DNA from: Prevotella sp.
GTDB lineage: Bacteria; Bacteroidota; Bacteroidia; Bacteroidales; Bacteroidaceae
DNA: 64,000 nt
Assembly: GCA_020026195.1 (NCBI GenBank)
Contig: JAHHQW010000001.1
Location: 45,053-109,052 of the forward strand
Direction of reading: 5' to 3'
In this document: positions 16,630 to 25,828 of the stretch, piece by piece
Layout of the letters: every line of letters begins with the position of its first letter
How positions within the stretch are numbered: the first letter of the stretch is position 1
The notes under the pieces: generated by a model
Databases searched by the model: none
What the model saw: the letters and a program-made list of their open reading frames with translations, nothing else
Told to the model about the DNA's origin: nothing
Made by a program: the position numbers and the translations under genes

Positions 16630-18207
16630 TTAAAACAGTGGTTTGTTTGCACATGCGTTAGGCGCACGTATCTTTATCGCTCTTGCAACGGTAGGCGCTA
16701 TATAACTTACACTGACAGGCTCGCCAATGACCTCAGGATTTATTCCACAGCCATAGAACACCATCGGAAATGGTACAAAAGAAGCTCTGGATATGTGTGT
16801 TTTGAATGTTTCTTCATTATATATCTTCCATCCGGGTGCCACTTCAACGATTATGTCACCACTACAAAGTGGATTATATCCGTTACGGATTTCCATTCCT
16901 CCATAAACTTCTGATGCCAAGATTTGTTTTCCGGTAACAACATCCTTCACACCTTCGCTTATCATAAGGAAGTCTTTAGCCTTATCCAGTGCGCTGTTAA
17001 AATCTATCTTTGACTGTTCGAAAAGTTCTCTGTTAAGATAGATGTGATTACGGTAAAAAGCTTCTACATAACGACCCTTACCATACTTTGCGCCAAAATA
17101 AAGGCTGAGAAAATTTGCAGTACGGTTTATATAAAATGTACCTGAAGGTATTCCGTATGCTTTAGTTTCGGTTTCTTCTTCATCAATATATCCCGTACCT
17201 GTAAGCACGTACATAACGTGCTCGTTACCAACAATATTATCGATCTTTTCTATAAGCCTCGATATATATCCGTCAAGACGGAGGTAAGTATCTTGAAGTT
17301 CTCGGATTCTGTTCTCGTCACTACTACTGCCATCCTTAAACATTCCGGCATAAAAAGTCACAGACAGCATATCCGTTACATCATCAAAACCTAATGCAGA
17401 GTTCTTTATGCATGCCTCTGCCATATCCTCAACGGCATCATTTACAAGTGCACTCGTTTTGAAATCACGATACTTGTTATCTCCAGCAAATCTGTGAGAG
17501 AACTTACCTATTGAGTTGTCGTTCATGAAATAGCTGTGTGAACCTGACAGTACGTTCAGAGGCTGCCATTTCATTGTTTCGATCTTAATTTCCGGTGATG
17601 ACGTCTCATTATACAGCTTAAGCCATGAAGGTGCTTTCTTATAATAATAAGATGATGTACACCATTTACCACTGTTGTCATCAATCCATAGCACTCCATC
17701 GGCAGAATGTCCCGCTGTGATTATTGCTGCATCACGAAACGGAGATACAGAATATACAAGTGCCTTACCTTCTGTAGCCACCTTGAGTTCATCACTCAGT
17801 GTTGATACAGAAAGATATTTGGGCGATGCTGCATCTGTTGTGTAAAAACCGGGATAACGATTGTCTTCATCACATTTAACTTCACGGAGAGTTTCTCTTT
17901 CAATCCACTCATTTCCAACGATACCATTATAATAAGGTGTAGACCCTGTCATAATGGACGCAGTTGCAGATGACCTGTCTATAGGTTTGAAGTCGTACGA
18001 TGCTGCAGTGTAAACCTTTCCGTTATTGAGCAACAATTTAAATCCTTTGTCACCATACATGGAAGAGAAAGCTTCCATATAGTCTGTACGCAACTGATCG
18101 ACAACTATATTGACAACCAACTTAGGCGTAGGTTTTATAACCTGCGCCTTAATACTTCCACTTGCAATCACTGCAAGGATTATGGTCTTTATATATAAAT
18201 TGTTCAT
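16630..18207 (-). CDS. Alkaline-phosphatase-fold protein with degenerate active site (PafA-like pseudoenzyme)
   Basis: A 525-residue exported protein (signal peptide 1-21) that aligns along its length with PafA-type alkaline phosphatases: VVDQLRTDYM (35-44), SIMTGSTPYYNGIVGNEW (84-101), AGHSADGVLWID (165-176), DTYLRLD (306-312). Most catalytic motifs are changed. The nucleophile segment TGPGHAS reads RSSATAS (78-84). The Lys/Arg segment SxKDRAAI reads SPFRDAAI (155-162). The metal motif DxxGH is replaced by FYAGMFKDG (285-293), and TADHG reads TGTGY (336-340). Only the first Asp (37) and a late Thr-His are kept. The rest of the protein is intact, so it looks like a maintained non-catalytic relative. 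Overlaps the DUF4105 gene by 4 bases. Confidence 0.82.
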   Translation of the reverse strand: MNNLYIKTIILAVIASGSIKAQVIKPTPKLVVNIVVDQLRTDYMEAFSSMYGDKGFKLLLNNGKVYTAASYDFKPIDRSSATASIMTGSTPYYNGIVGNEWIERETLREVKCDEDNRYPGFYTTDAASPKYLSVSTLSDELKVATEGKALVYSVSPFRDAAIITAGHSADGVLWIDDNSGKWCTSSYYYKKAPSWLKLYNETSSPEIKIETMKWQPLNVLSGSHSYFMNDNSIGKFSHRFAGDNKYRDFKTSALVNDAVEDMAEACIKNSALGFDDVTDMLSVTFYAGMFKDGSSSDENRIRELQDTYLRLDGYISRLIEKIDNIVGNEHVMYVLTGTGYIDEEETETKAYGIPSGTFYINRTANFLSLYFGAKYGKGRYVEAFYRNHIYLNRELFEQSKIDFNSALDKAKDFLMISEGVKDVVTGKQILASEVYGGMEIRNGYNPLCSGDIIVEVAPGWKIYNEETFKTHISRASFVPFPMVFYGCGINPEVIGEPVSVSYIAPTVARAIKIRAPNACANKPLF

Positions 18208-19418
18208 CTTTCTAAATTCAATTTTCTTTCATAACGCAGATGCAATACCGCCCTTATCAGGATAACACCTGCAATCAGAGACATCGAAGTATCAACATCT
18301 TGCAAGAAAACAGACGATAATATCATCAGAACACTCATTACCATCCATATCTTCCACCATATACATCTGCGATTCTCTTTCGAAGTTCTGTAAATATTGC
18401 GTATGAAAAACAGAGGCAGGGGATTAAGCATTAAAACCATCAGGTTAGTGCTTGTAGTCGGATGTTGTGAGAAAAACATTATCACTATTATTATTCCGGC
18501 TAATCCTGTAACTGTCATCATAACCACATCGAACCATAATGTAATCTTATGACGTATGTTTTCATAAAGCAACAACAAAATACATGCCAAAAGGATAATG
18601 ACAGCACACATAAAAGGTGTTATAGGTAATCCTTCCATCTCCATCTGCTCACCAGACTGGAGTATCACCTCTGTTGATTTTACTAACGGACGTGTTTCCC
18701 CATCCTTTTCTATCACCGCCTTTGCAAAATCATTCATCAGATAACCTGGCAAGAACTGTCGTTCTTCCGTTGTTGTATTTAAGTCAGCTCCAAATCCCAA
18801 AAGAATATCATTTCCTAATCGTGCCCACGGATAACCTTCATTACATTTATGAATAAGATCTCTAAAAGACAGATTCCCGACACTCTCTGGATATACGACA
18901 TTTCCGTCAATAGAGTTTACTATCATGTCACGTGCCATCGTTGAACAATTCTTATAAAAACAATTGTAACGATAAAAGCGATTTTCTAAACGATAGTTCT
19001 CTGCAAGAGCTTCAGCCAGAGTTTTCTTTTCTTCCGAAGTAAGATTTATCTCCTGCTGTGTTATACTGCTGCCATACCTACGATATTCATATTCAAAATA
19101 ATAATATGGAATTATTCCCATACTATATTCGGCAATACCAAAAGTAAACATAGGAATAAACCACTTGTCACTAAAATCAAAGACACCATAGTTTATGACA
19201 TAATCCTGTCCTTTCGACGTATCTTGATAACGTATGGCTGTATGGCCGTAAAGACTATACACCTCTGGATGAGGAGAACATGTCAGCAAACTTATGTGTA
19301 TGCTGTCTAATGCATTTATTTTAGGAGATTGTGTAGACGATGAAACGGTTATATTACTGAATAACAACAATATAACACATGCTATACAGCTAATAATATT
19401 TCTTTTAAATCGTTCCAC
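18204..19418 (-). CDS. DUF4105 (Lnb N-terminal periplasmic) membrane protein
   Basis: A 404-residue protein with an N-terminal signal or anchor (about 8-26), a periplasmic DUF4105 domain (about 38-245) with the characteristic YSLYGHTAIRY, NYGVFDF and FYKNCSTMARDMI segments, and about five C-terminal membrane helices (from about 265). DUF4105 resembles the N-terminal domain of lacto-N-biosidase-associated proteins and has predicted amidase/peptidase-like Cys-His residues; the exact reaction is unknown. The start is a GTG (19416-19418) that sits 4 bases after a TATTTTTG box. Stop and start overlap with the phosphatase-fold gene (ATGA), so translation is likely coupled. Confidence 0.85.
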   Translation of the reverse strand: MERFKRNIISCIACVILLLFSNITVSSSTQSPKINALDSIHISLLTCSPHPEVYSLYGHTAIRYQDTSKGQDYVINYGVFDFSDKWFIPMFTFGIAEYSMGIIPYYYFEYEYRRYGSSITQQEINLTSEEKKTLAEALAENYRLENRFYRYNCFYKNCSTMARDMIVNSIDGNVVYPESVGNLSFRDLIHKCNEGYPWARLGNDILLGFGADLNTTTEERQFLPGYLMNDFAKAVIEKDGETRPLVKSTEVILQSGEQMEMEGLPITPFMCAVIILLACILLLLYENIRHKITLWFDVVMMTVTGLAGIIIVIMFFSQHPTTSTNLMVLMLNPLPLFFIRNIYRTSKENRRCIWWKIWMVMSVLMILSSVFLQDVDTSMSLIAGVILIRAVLHLRYERKLNLER

Positions 19419-19422
19419 ACTG

Positions 19423-19430
19423 CAAAAATA
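19423..19430 (-). promoter_or_regulatory. -7 box abutting the GTG start of the DUF4105 gene
   Basis: TATTTTTG on the minus strand, then CAGT, then GTG. The predicted transcription start falls on the start codon. Confidence 0.5.
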
Positions 19431-19475
19431 ACTTTATTTTCTCACTTTACGTGCTATTATATCGTTTTTTTTCAA

Positions 19476-19483
19476 TAATTTTG
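19476..19483 (+). promoter_or_regulatory. -7 box of coaX
   Basis: TAATTTTG matches TAnnTTTG, 25 bases before the GTG start at 19509. Likely drives the coaX / barrel / lptC / CNNM string. Confidence 0.5.
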
Positions 19484-19508
19484 CAGCCCACAGCGTTATT
19501 GTAATACA

Positions 19509-20249
19509 GTGAATCTGATTATAGACATAGGCAACACATGCACCAAATTAATGTGCTTTGACGGCAATAATATGGTGGAGTTCGTAAAAGTTACGGGCAG
19601 CAGAATTGAGGCTACTGCCGAATTCTGTCGCAATCATACTTTTTCGATTGGTATTTGCTCGTCGGTAGCTGCCGAAGACCCAACGTTCGAACAGTTTCTT
19701 GACACTTTACCTTTTGAGGTTATCCGATTACAGTCGGGAATAACGCCGGTTCCAGTAACAATAAGTTACAAGACACCGCTAACACTCGGCACAGATCGTC
19801 TGGCTGCCGTAGTTAACGCATCATGCAGAAGTCCGCATCAGGATATTCTTGTAATAGACATAGGAACCTGCATAACTTACGATTTCATAGATTCTGAAAA
19901 AAGATACATAGGCGGTAACATCTCACCAGGAGTTCTTATGCGTCTCAAGGCTTTGAATCATTTCACAGGCCGTCTGCCTCTTGTTGATGCTGACGGAGAT
20001 TTACCAGAAATGGGATATGATACAGAAACAGCTATTCGAAGTGGTGTAACACAGTCAATCAAATATGAAATTGACGGTTATGTCAAGACGATGCGAAACA
20101 AATATCCTTCTCTTATAGTGTATATCACCGGAGGAGGCTGTTTAAAACACCACTATACCGAAAGCAATTTTATCTTTACTGAAGACCACATGGTTGCAGA
20201 GGGACTGAACATTATACTTCAATACAACAAGGAAATACGAAAGATATAA
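19509..20249 (+). CDS. coaX: Type III pantothenate kinase
   Basis: First enzyme of coenzyme A synthesis: phosphorylates pantothenate. The 246-residue protein has the ASKHA-fold phosphate loop DIGNTCTK (6-13), GTDRLAAVV near 97-105 with the catalytic Asp, DIGTCITYDF near 118-127 and the GGNISPGV loop. Length is normal for CoaX. The start is GTG at 19509-19511; there is no better ATG. The stop codon is one base before the next gene's start, so it is in an operon with the barrel protein and lptC, an arrangement found across Bacteroidales. Confidence 0.94.
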   Translation: MNLIIDIGNTCTKLMCFDGNNMVEFVKVTGSRIEATAEFCRNHTFSIGICSSVAAEDPTFEQFLDTLPFEVIRLQSGITPVPVTISYKTPLTLGTDRLAAVVNASCRSPHQDILVIDIGTCITYDFIDSEKRYIGGNISPGVLMRLKALNHFTGRLPLVDADGDLPEMGYDTETAIRSGVTQSIKYEIDGYVKTMRNKYPSLIVYITGGGCLKHHYTESNFIFTEDHMVAEGLNIILQYNKEIRKI

Positions 20250-20250
20250 G

Positions 20251-21534
20251 ATGAGAAAGAAAATATACCTTATTTTAATAGCTGTTGCATGTACTGCTGC
20301 AGCTTTTGCGCAAAGCGGAACAAATTCGCCATACAGTCAGTACGGTTTTGGCGTTCTGTCTGATCAGTCAAACGGCTTTAACCGTGGTATGAACGGATTA
20401 GGACTCGGTAGTCGTGCAGGCAACAGAGTGAACTTTATCAACCCAGCTTCTTATTCTGCAATAGATTCACTTACATTCATATTTGATGTAGGATTATCAG
20501 GACAGAATACAAATTTTAAAGAAGGATCAAGACGTATTAACGCCAAGAATGCAGACTTTGAATATGCTACTGCAGGTTTCCGTCTGTTTAAGAATCTCGG
20601 TATGAGTTTCGGTATCGTTCCATTTACAAATGTAGGATATAATTACACATCATCACAACTGCTTAACAACGAAAGTCTTGTGAGAAGCAATCAATCTTAC
20701 GAAGGAAGCGGTGGTATTCATGCTGTTTACATAGGTGCAGGATGGCAGGCTTTCAAGGGATTTTCTATTGGTGCTAACATTTCTTATCTCTGGGGAGATA
20801 TAGAAAGAAGGATTCTGAGTACCTATAACGATCAGAACATCAACTCACTAAGTAAGATTTATAATTTGGAAGTTGCATCGTACAAATTAGATTTCGGACT
20901 CCAATATGAGCTGCCAATTAGCAAAAAAGACAAATTAACTTTAGGCGCAACAATGAGTCTCGGTCACAGTCTGAATGCAGAACCTTCATGTGAGATAATA
21001 TCTCGTAATCCTGGTACAAATATCTCAGACACCACAAAATATACTGTTGGAGAATCTGTAGAACTTCCTTTCACTTATGGTGTCGGAATCATGTATAACC
21101 ACAACGACAAATTAGATTTAGGATTCGACTACTCTCTGCAACAATGGGGAGCGACTTCTTTCCCTACATATAATAACGGAACTTACATATCAAGGGACGA
21201 TTACTTTATGGACCGTCATAAATTTACATTTGGAGGAGACTACTGTTCTAACAAGAATGGTCGTTCATTCTTATCACGCTTACATTACAGAGCCGGCGTA
21301 TCGTATGCTACACCTTATTATAAGGTAGGCGAAAAAGACGGTCCAAAAGAAATAAGTGTAAGTGCAGGTTTTGGTATCCCTGTTAAAAACTTATGGGGAA
21401 ATCGTTCTATGGTAAATATTTCAGGCCAGTGGGTCCACTCTTCAGCAAGCGGTCTCATCACAGAGAACACTTTACGAATCAACATTGGCGTTACATTTAA
21501 TGAACGCTGGTTCATGAAATGGAAAGTTAGATAA
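20251..21534 (+). CDS. Outer-membrane beta-barrel protein, conserved in Bacteroidales
   Basis: A 427-residue exported protein with a signal peptide (1-21, ending FAQ) and an N-terminus NSPYSQYGFGVLSDQ typical of FadL/PorV-like Bacteroidota barrels (also seen in 'type IX secretion membrane' relatives). The rest alternates polar and hydrophobic residues as in a 14-stranded barrel, with an aromatic end FNERWFMKWKVR. Its constant place between coaX and lptC suggests an envelope-assembly role, but none has been shown to my knowledge. Transported molecule unknown. Confidence 0.8.
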   Translation: MRKKIYLILIAVACTAAAFAQSGTNSPYSQYGFGVLSDQSNGFNRGMNGLGLGSRAGNRVNFINPASYSAIDSLTFIFDVGLSGQNTNFKEGSRRINAKNADFEYATAGFRLFKNLGMSFGIVPFTNVGYNYTSSQLLNNESLVRSNQSYEGSGGIHAVYIGAGWQAFKGFSIGANISYLWGDIERRILSTYNDQNINSLSKIYNLEVASYKLDFGLQYELPISKKDKLTLGATMSLGHSLNAEPSCEIISRNPGTNISDTTKYTVGESVELPFTYGVGIMYNHNDKLDLGFDYSLQQWGATSFPTYNNGTYISRDDYFMDRHKFTFGGDYCSNKNGRSFLSRLHYRAGVSYATPYYKVGEKDGPKEISVSAGFGIPVKNLWGNRSMVNISGQWVHSSASGLITENTLRINIGVTFNERWFMKWKVR

Positions 21535-21541
21535 TAGGACA

Positions 21542-22222
21542 TTGGACAAAAACATTATATATAAAAGAGGACGTAACAATGCTGCCACATTATTATTTAT
21601 TATAGTGGCAGCTACGTTTTTTGTATCCTCTTGTAATAACACTAAAGAACACACGGCACCTGCCATTTATCCGCAGGACTCCGTAGCGGTTATGTCTTCA
21701 TACGGTGTAAACACTTTAGTATCAGACTCTGGAGTAATGAAATACCGCATAGTAGCTGAAGAATGGATTGTCAATCAAAACATAAATCCTTCACAATGGA
21801 TTTTCGAGAAGGGACTTTTCATAGAGCAGTTTGACAAGAAGTTTCACATAGAGGCTTATATTCAGTGCGATACAGCTTATTATTACGACATTAAGAAACT
21901 ATGGGAACTTCGCAGCCGTGTACGCATGCGTACTAAAGACGGTAAGATATTTTCGAGCGAACAATTATTCTGGGACCAGGGAACACACGAACTTTACTCA
22001 AACTGTTTTTCTAAAATTATCATGCCTGACAAGGAACTTCAGGGAGACTATTTCCGAAGTAACGAACGTTTCACAAAATATTCCATTGGAAACTCTAAGG
22101 GTTCAATGGATAAAGACAATCTTAATAAGAACGAACAACCTGTAGAAACAAAACAACAGGACGCTGATACAACTGTCGTTGAAAAACGCGAACCTGTCAG
22201 ACCTAAAGCAAAATTCAAATAA
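21542..22222 (+). CDS. lptC: LPS export protein LptC (lipoprotein form)
   Basis: Periplasmic part of the LPS transport bridge, passing LPS from LptBFG to LptA. The 226-residue protein has a hydrophobic N-terminal segment with a lipobox FVSSC (Cys at about 31), then the LptC beta-jelly-roll (about 45-185) including YRIVAEEW, WIFEKGLFIEQFD and LRSRVRMRTKDGKIFSSEQLFWD. A charged tail of about 35 residues follows. The only usable start in the frame after the upstream stop is TTG at 21542, 7 bases after the barrel gene, preceded by AGGA. The TTG choice is therefore forced unless a rarer codon is used. Confidence 0.88.
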   Translation: MDKNIIYKRGRNNAATLLFIIVAATFFVSSCNNTKEHTAPAIYPQDSVAVMSSYGVNTLVSDSGVMKYRIVAEEWIVNQNINPSQWIFEKGLFIEQFDKKFHIEAYIQCDTAYYYDIKKLWELRSRVRMRTKDGKIFSSEQLFWDQGTHELYSNCFSKIIMPDKELQGDYFRSNERFTKYSIGNSKGSMDKDNLNKNEQPVETKQQDADTTVVEKREPVRPKAKFK

Positions 22223-22226
22223 AAAG

Positions 22227-23501
22227 ATGGACGACTCTGTAGATCTAATAACCATTATTGGCATAATTATAACAATGATGTTCTCGGCATTCTTCTCCGG
22301 AATGGAGATGGCTTTTGTTTCGAGTAACAGAATGCTAGCCGAAATGGAAAAAGGAACAAACGGTATAACTTACCGAATTCTTTCTTTCTTTTACAAGCAT
22401 CCCAACAATTTTGTAAGTACCATGCTGGTAGGCAATAACATTGCCTTAGTAGTATATGGTATTCTTATTGCCAAATTATTTGACAATACCATATTCAGCG
22501 GCATGAATCCTGGATTCACAATCCCGGCAGATACTATTTTATCTACATTCATAATACTTTTTACAGGAGAGTTTCTTCCTAAGACACTGTTCAAGAGCAA
22601 TCCGAACTGGATGCTTAAGATATTTTCGTTACCAGCAATGATATGTTACATAACATTATGGCCAATATCACGATTCTCAACATTCTTGTCGAAAATTATA
22701 CTCCGTGTAACTGGTAATAAGATTGAAAACGATTCGGAAGACGGAGCCTTTTCGAAAGTTGATCTTGATTATCTTGTGCAGTCAAGCATCGATGAGGCAA
22801 AAAGCCATAGCGGTAATATAAACGATGAAGTAAGGATATTCCAGAATGCTCTTGATTTCTCTGATACAAAAGTTAGGGACTGTATGATTCCACGAACGGA
22901 GATTTGTGCTGTGGAAAAAAACTGCGAACAAGAAAGACTGCTTTCTAAGTTCATTGAAAGTGGTAAATCAAAAATAATAGTATACGAAGAAGACATAGAC
23001 CACATCGTAGGCTATATACATTCTTCAGAAATGTTCCGAAATCCGTCTACATGGAAGAATCACATAAGGACAATGCCCTTTGTTCCAGAAACAATGAGTG
23101 CACGAAAACTTATGCAGACTTTTCTCCAGCAGAACAAGAGTCTCGGTGTTGTTGTAGATGAATTTGGAGGAACAAGCGGTGTTGTTGCATTGGAAGATAT
23201 TGTGGAAGAAATATTCGGCGATATTGAAGACGAACATGACAGCAACAACTATGTAGCTCGATGTACAGGTGAAAACGAGTATCTCCTTTCAGCACGTCTT
23301 GAGATAGACAAAGTGAACGAGACATTCAATTTAGATTTACCAGAAAGCGAAGAGTACATGACCATAGGCGGACTTATTCTATTCAAACTTCAGAGTTTTC
23401 CTAAAATAAATGAAGTAGTAAGAATTGGCAAGTTCGAGTTTAAAATAATACGAAATACCATGACAAAAATAGAACTTGTGCAATTAAAAGTGAATGAATA
23501 A
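22227..23501 (+). CDS. CNNM/CBS domain transporter-like protein (hemolysin C/CorC family)
   Basis: A 424-residue membrane protein: DUF21/CNNM domain with four hydrophobic helices (about 1-190; FFSGMEMAFVSSNRM near 22-36 is diagnostic), a CBS pair (about 215-330; VRDCMIPRTEI and VVVDEFGGTSGVVALEDIVEE) and a C-terminal CorC_HlyC domain (about 345-424). Relatives take part in Mg2+/Co2+ efflux or tolerance; the old name 'hemolysin' is not supported here. An upstream TTG (22179) would start inside lptC; the ATG at 22227, 4 bases after the lptC stop, is preferred. Confidence 0.9.
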   Translation: MDDSVDLITIIGIIITMMFSAFFSGMEMAFVSSNRMLAEMEKGTNGITYRILSFFYKHPNNFVSTMLVGNNIALVVYGILIAKLFDNTIFSGMNPGFTIPADTILSTFIILFTGEFLPKTLFKSNPNWMLKIFSLPAMICYITLWPISRFSTFLSKIILRVTGNKIENDSEDGAFSKVDLDYLVQSSIDEAKSHSGNINDEVRIFQNALDFSDTKVRDCMIPRTEICAVEKNCEQERLLSKFIESGKSKIIVYEEDIDHIVGYIHSSEMFRNPSTWKNHIRTMPFVPETMSARKLMQTFLQQNKSLGVVVDEFGGTSGVVALEDIVEEIFGDIEDEHDSNNYVARCTGENEYLLSARLEIDKVNETFNLDLPESEEYMTIGGLILFKLQSFPKINEVVRIGKFEFKIIRNTMTKIELVQLKVNE

Positions 23502-23545
23502 AACAATTTTTACGCTAAAACATATATAGTTCAGTTTATTTTTAG

Positions 23546-23553
23546 TATTTTTG
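23546..23553 (+). promoter_or_regulatory. -7 box of ppiD
   Basis: TATTTTTG matching TAnnTTTG, 56 bases before the ATG at 23610; no clean -33. Confidence 0.5.
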
Positions 23554-23609
23554 TGCACTTATAAAGTATTACTAAGGAAAAATAATAACATAAAAACAAT
23601 AAAAACGTA

Positions 23610-25766
23610 ATGGCAGCATTAGGAAAAATCAGACAAAGAGGCGTTATACTATCCTGCATAATCGGACTTGGTATATTCGCTTTCATCGCCGGAGATATGT
23701 TCCGTGCCTGCGAATCGCGAGGAAATGAAGCGCGTCAGCAGGTTGGTCAGATTCTCGACGAAAAAATTAGTGTTCAGGAGTTTCAGAAACTTGTTGACGA
23801 GTACACTGACGTCGTTAAGATGACTCAGGGAGACAACTTGTCAGAAGACATGATGAACAGAGTGAAGGACCAGACATGGGAAAACATGATTATGTCTAAG
23901 CTCATTGAAAATGAAGCGGACGAACTGGGACTCACAGTAACTTCAGAAGAAATTAAGAACATCCTTCAGGAAGGAACACACCCCGCTCTGCAGCAGCTCA
24001 TGAGCATTGGTTTCGTAAACCAGCAGACAGGTCGTTTCGATGTAAACGTCATGAACAAATTCCTTCAGGATTACGAAAAGGCACAGACAACAAACCCACA
24101 GATGGCAGAGTCTAGCCGCCCTATTTTCAACTACTGCCAGTTTGCTATGAAGCAGCTCCGCGACCAGCTCCTGCAGCGTAAATATCAGGTTCTGCTTGCA
24201 AGCTGCATGCTTTCAAACTCTGTAAGCGCTAAGGATGCATTCGATGCAAAGAACATTGAGAGCGACATAAAGCTTGCATATTTCCCTTATGCAGAAATTA
24301 ACGACAAAGATATCAAGATTGAAGATTCAGATTTAAAGGCTGAATATGACAAGTGCAAGGAATTGTTCTTCCATGAAATAGAAGCACGTGACATTAAGTA
24401 TGTAGACTTCAAGGTTACAGCTTCTGAAACAGACCGTAAGCAGTTGAAGGAAGAGCTCGACACTATGGCAGCAAAGCTTTCTCGTGCTGAGAATCCTTCA
24501 GAAATTGTACGTCGCAGCGGATCAACAATTGCATTCCTCGGCATTCCCGTAACAAAGAACGCATTCCCCTACGATATCAAGAAGGGTATCGATTCTATTT
24601 CTGTCGGTACAACAACTAAGGTTACAGAAAACATAGCTGATAACACATACAACGTTATCCGCCTTATTTCTAAGCAGCAGCTCCCCGACTCTATCCAGTT
24701 CCGTGCTATACAGGTTGCAGGTGCTACTCCTGAAGAAGCTCACAAGAGAGCAGACAGTATCTACAATGCTCTTAAAGAAGGTGCAGACTTCAAGGTTCTT
24801 GCAAAGAAATACATGCAGTCTGGTGACAGCATCATGCTGACATCAAGAGAATACGAAAATGCTCCTTCAATGGACAAGGATACCAAGAGTTACATTGAAG
24901 CTCTTAACAACACTGCTGTTGGCGAACTCAAGAATGTAGAACTTACACAGGGCAACATCATTATTAAAGTTACAGCTCGTAAGGGCATGACAGATAAATA
25001 CGTTGCTGCTGTTATTAAGAAACCTATCGAATTCTCTAAAGATACATATTCTAAGGAATATAACAAGTTCAGCAACTTTGTAAGCCAGAACACAACAGTT
25101 GAGGACATGGAGAAGAATGCCGAGAAATTTGGATATACTGTTAAGGAACTTAAGGGTCATAGCAGCGTAACTAACAATCAGCATAACATCGCACGTCTGA
25201 GCAACACACGCGAAGCAATGAAGTGGTTGTTCGAAACTGAAGAAGGTAAAATTTCTCCTCTTTATGAATGCGGTGACAATGATCACATGCTCGTTATCGC
25301 TCTTACAAAGGTTCACCCTGCTGGTTACGAACCTTGGGATGATGAAACAGTTAAGGAAGTTCTTACATCTCGTATAATAAAAGATAAGAAGGCTGAAATG
25401 CTTTCTAAGAAGTTCGAAGGTGTTACATCTATTGCAGCTGCAGAAAAGGCAGGAGCAAAAGTTACAGACGTAAACAAGATAACATTTGCTGATGCAGCTA
25501 CTATCATGCAGCTTAATGCTTCAGAACCTGCTCTTAGCGGTAAAGTTGCAGCTACAGCAAAGGGTGCATTCTCTAACAGCGTAGTTAAAGGTAACAATGG
25601 TGTTTATATGTTCCAGGTTGTCAACAGAACTAATCTCGATGAAAAGTATGACGAAAAGGCATACATGGAATCTTCTAAGAGAAATATCATGAGAACAATG
25701 GGTAATCCTATTGCAGTTCTTTGGCTTAACGCAGACATCGTAGACCACAGATATCTCTTCTTCTAA
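23610..25766 (+). CDS. ppiD: Periplasmic peptidyl-prolyl isomerase / chaperone, SurA-N PpiD-like
   Basis: Membrane-anchored periplasmic folding helper. The 718-residue protein has a single N-terminal membrane helix (about 12-30: VILSCIIGLGIFAFIAG), a SurA-N-type helical domain (about 45-260), a parvulin-like rotamase region (about 345-460) with low conservation, and a helical C-terminal part. In Bacteroidota PpiD-like proteins the rotamase domain is often inactive and the chaperone part matters. It uses codons of highly expressed genes (frequent AAG, CTT, GAA), suggesting abundant expression. Ends at a strong terminator. Confidence 0.9.
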   Translation: MAALGKIRQRGVILSCIIGLGIFAFIAGDMFRACESRGNEARQQVGQILDEKISVQEFQKLVDEYTDVVKMTQGDNLSEDMMNRVKDQTWENMIMSKLIENEADELGLTVTSEEIKNILQEGTHPALQQLMSIGFVNQQTGRFDVNVMNKFLQDYEKAQTTNPQMAESSRPIFNYCQFAMKQLRDQLLQRKYQVLLASCMLSNSVSAKDAFDAKNIESDIKLAYFPYAEINDKDIKIEDSDLKAEYDKCKELFFHEIEARDIKYVDFKVTASETDRKQLKEELDTMAAKLSRAENPSEIVRRSGSTIAFLGIPVTKNAFPYDIKKGIDSISVGTTTKVTENIADNTYNVIRLISKQQLPDSIQFRAIQVAGATPEEAHKRADSIYNALKEGADFKVLAKKYMQSGDSIMLTSREYENAPSMDKDTKSYIEALNNTAVGELKNVELTQGNIIIKVTARKGMTDKYVAAVIKKPIEFSKDTYSKEYNKFSNFVSQNTTVEDMEKNAEKFGYTVKELKGHSSVTNNQHNIARLSNTREAMKWLFETEEGKISPLYECGDNDHMLVIALTKVHPAGYEPWDDETVKEVLTSRIIKDKKAEMLSKKFEGVTSIAAAEKAGAKVTDVNKITFADAATIMQLNASEPALSGKVAATAKGAFSNSVVKGNNGVYMFQVVNRTNLDEKYDEKAYMESSKRNIMRTMGNPIAVLWLNADIVDHRYLFF

Positions 25767-25791
25767 AATTAGAAATATCAATTAAAATATT

Positions 25792-25828
25792 AAAAAGCAT
25801 TCCGAATTAATTCGGGATGCTTTTTTTA
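25792..25828 (+). terminator. Terminator of ppiD
   Basis: Arms AAAAAGCATTCCGAA and TTCGGGATGCTTTTT with a TTAA loop, followed by a T tract. Confidence 0.9.
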
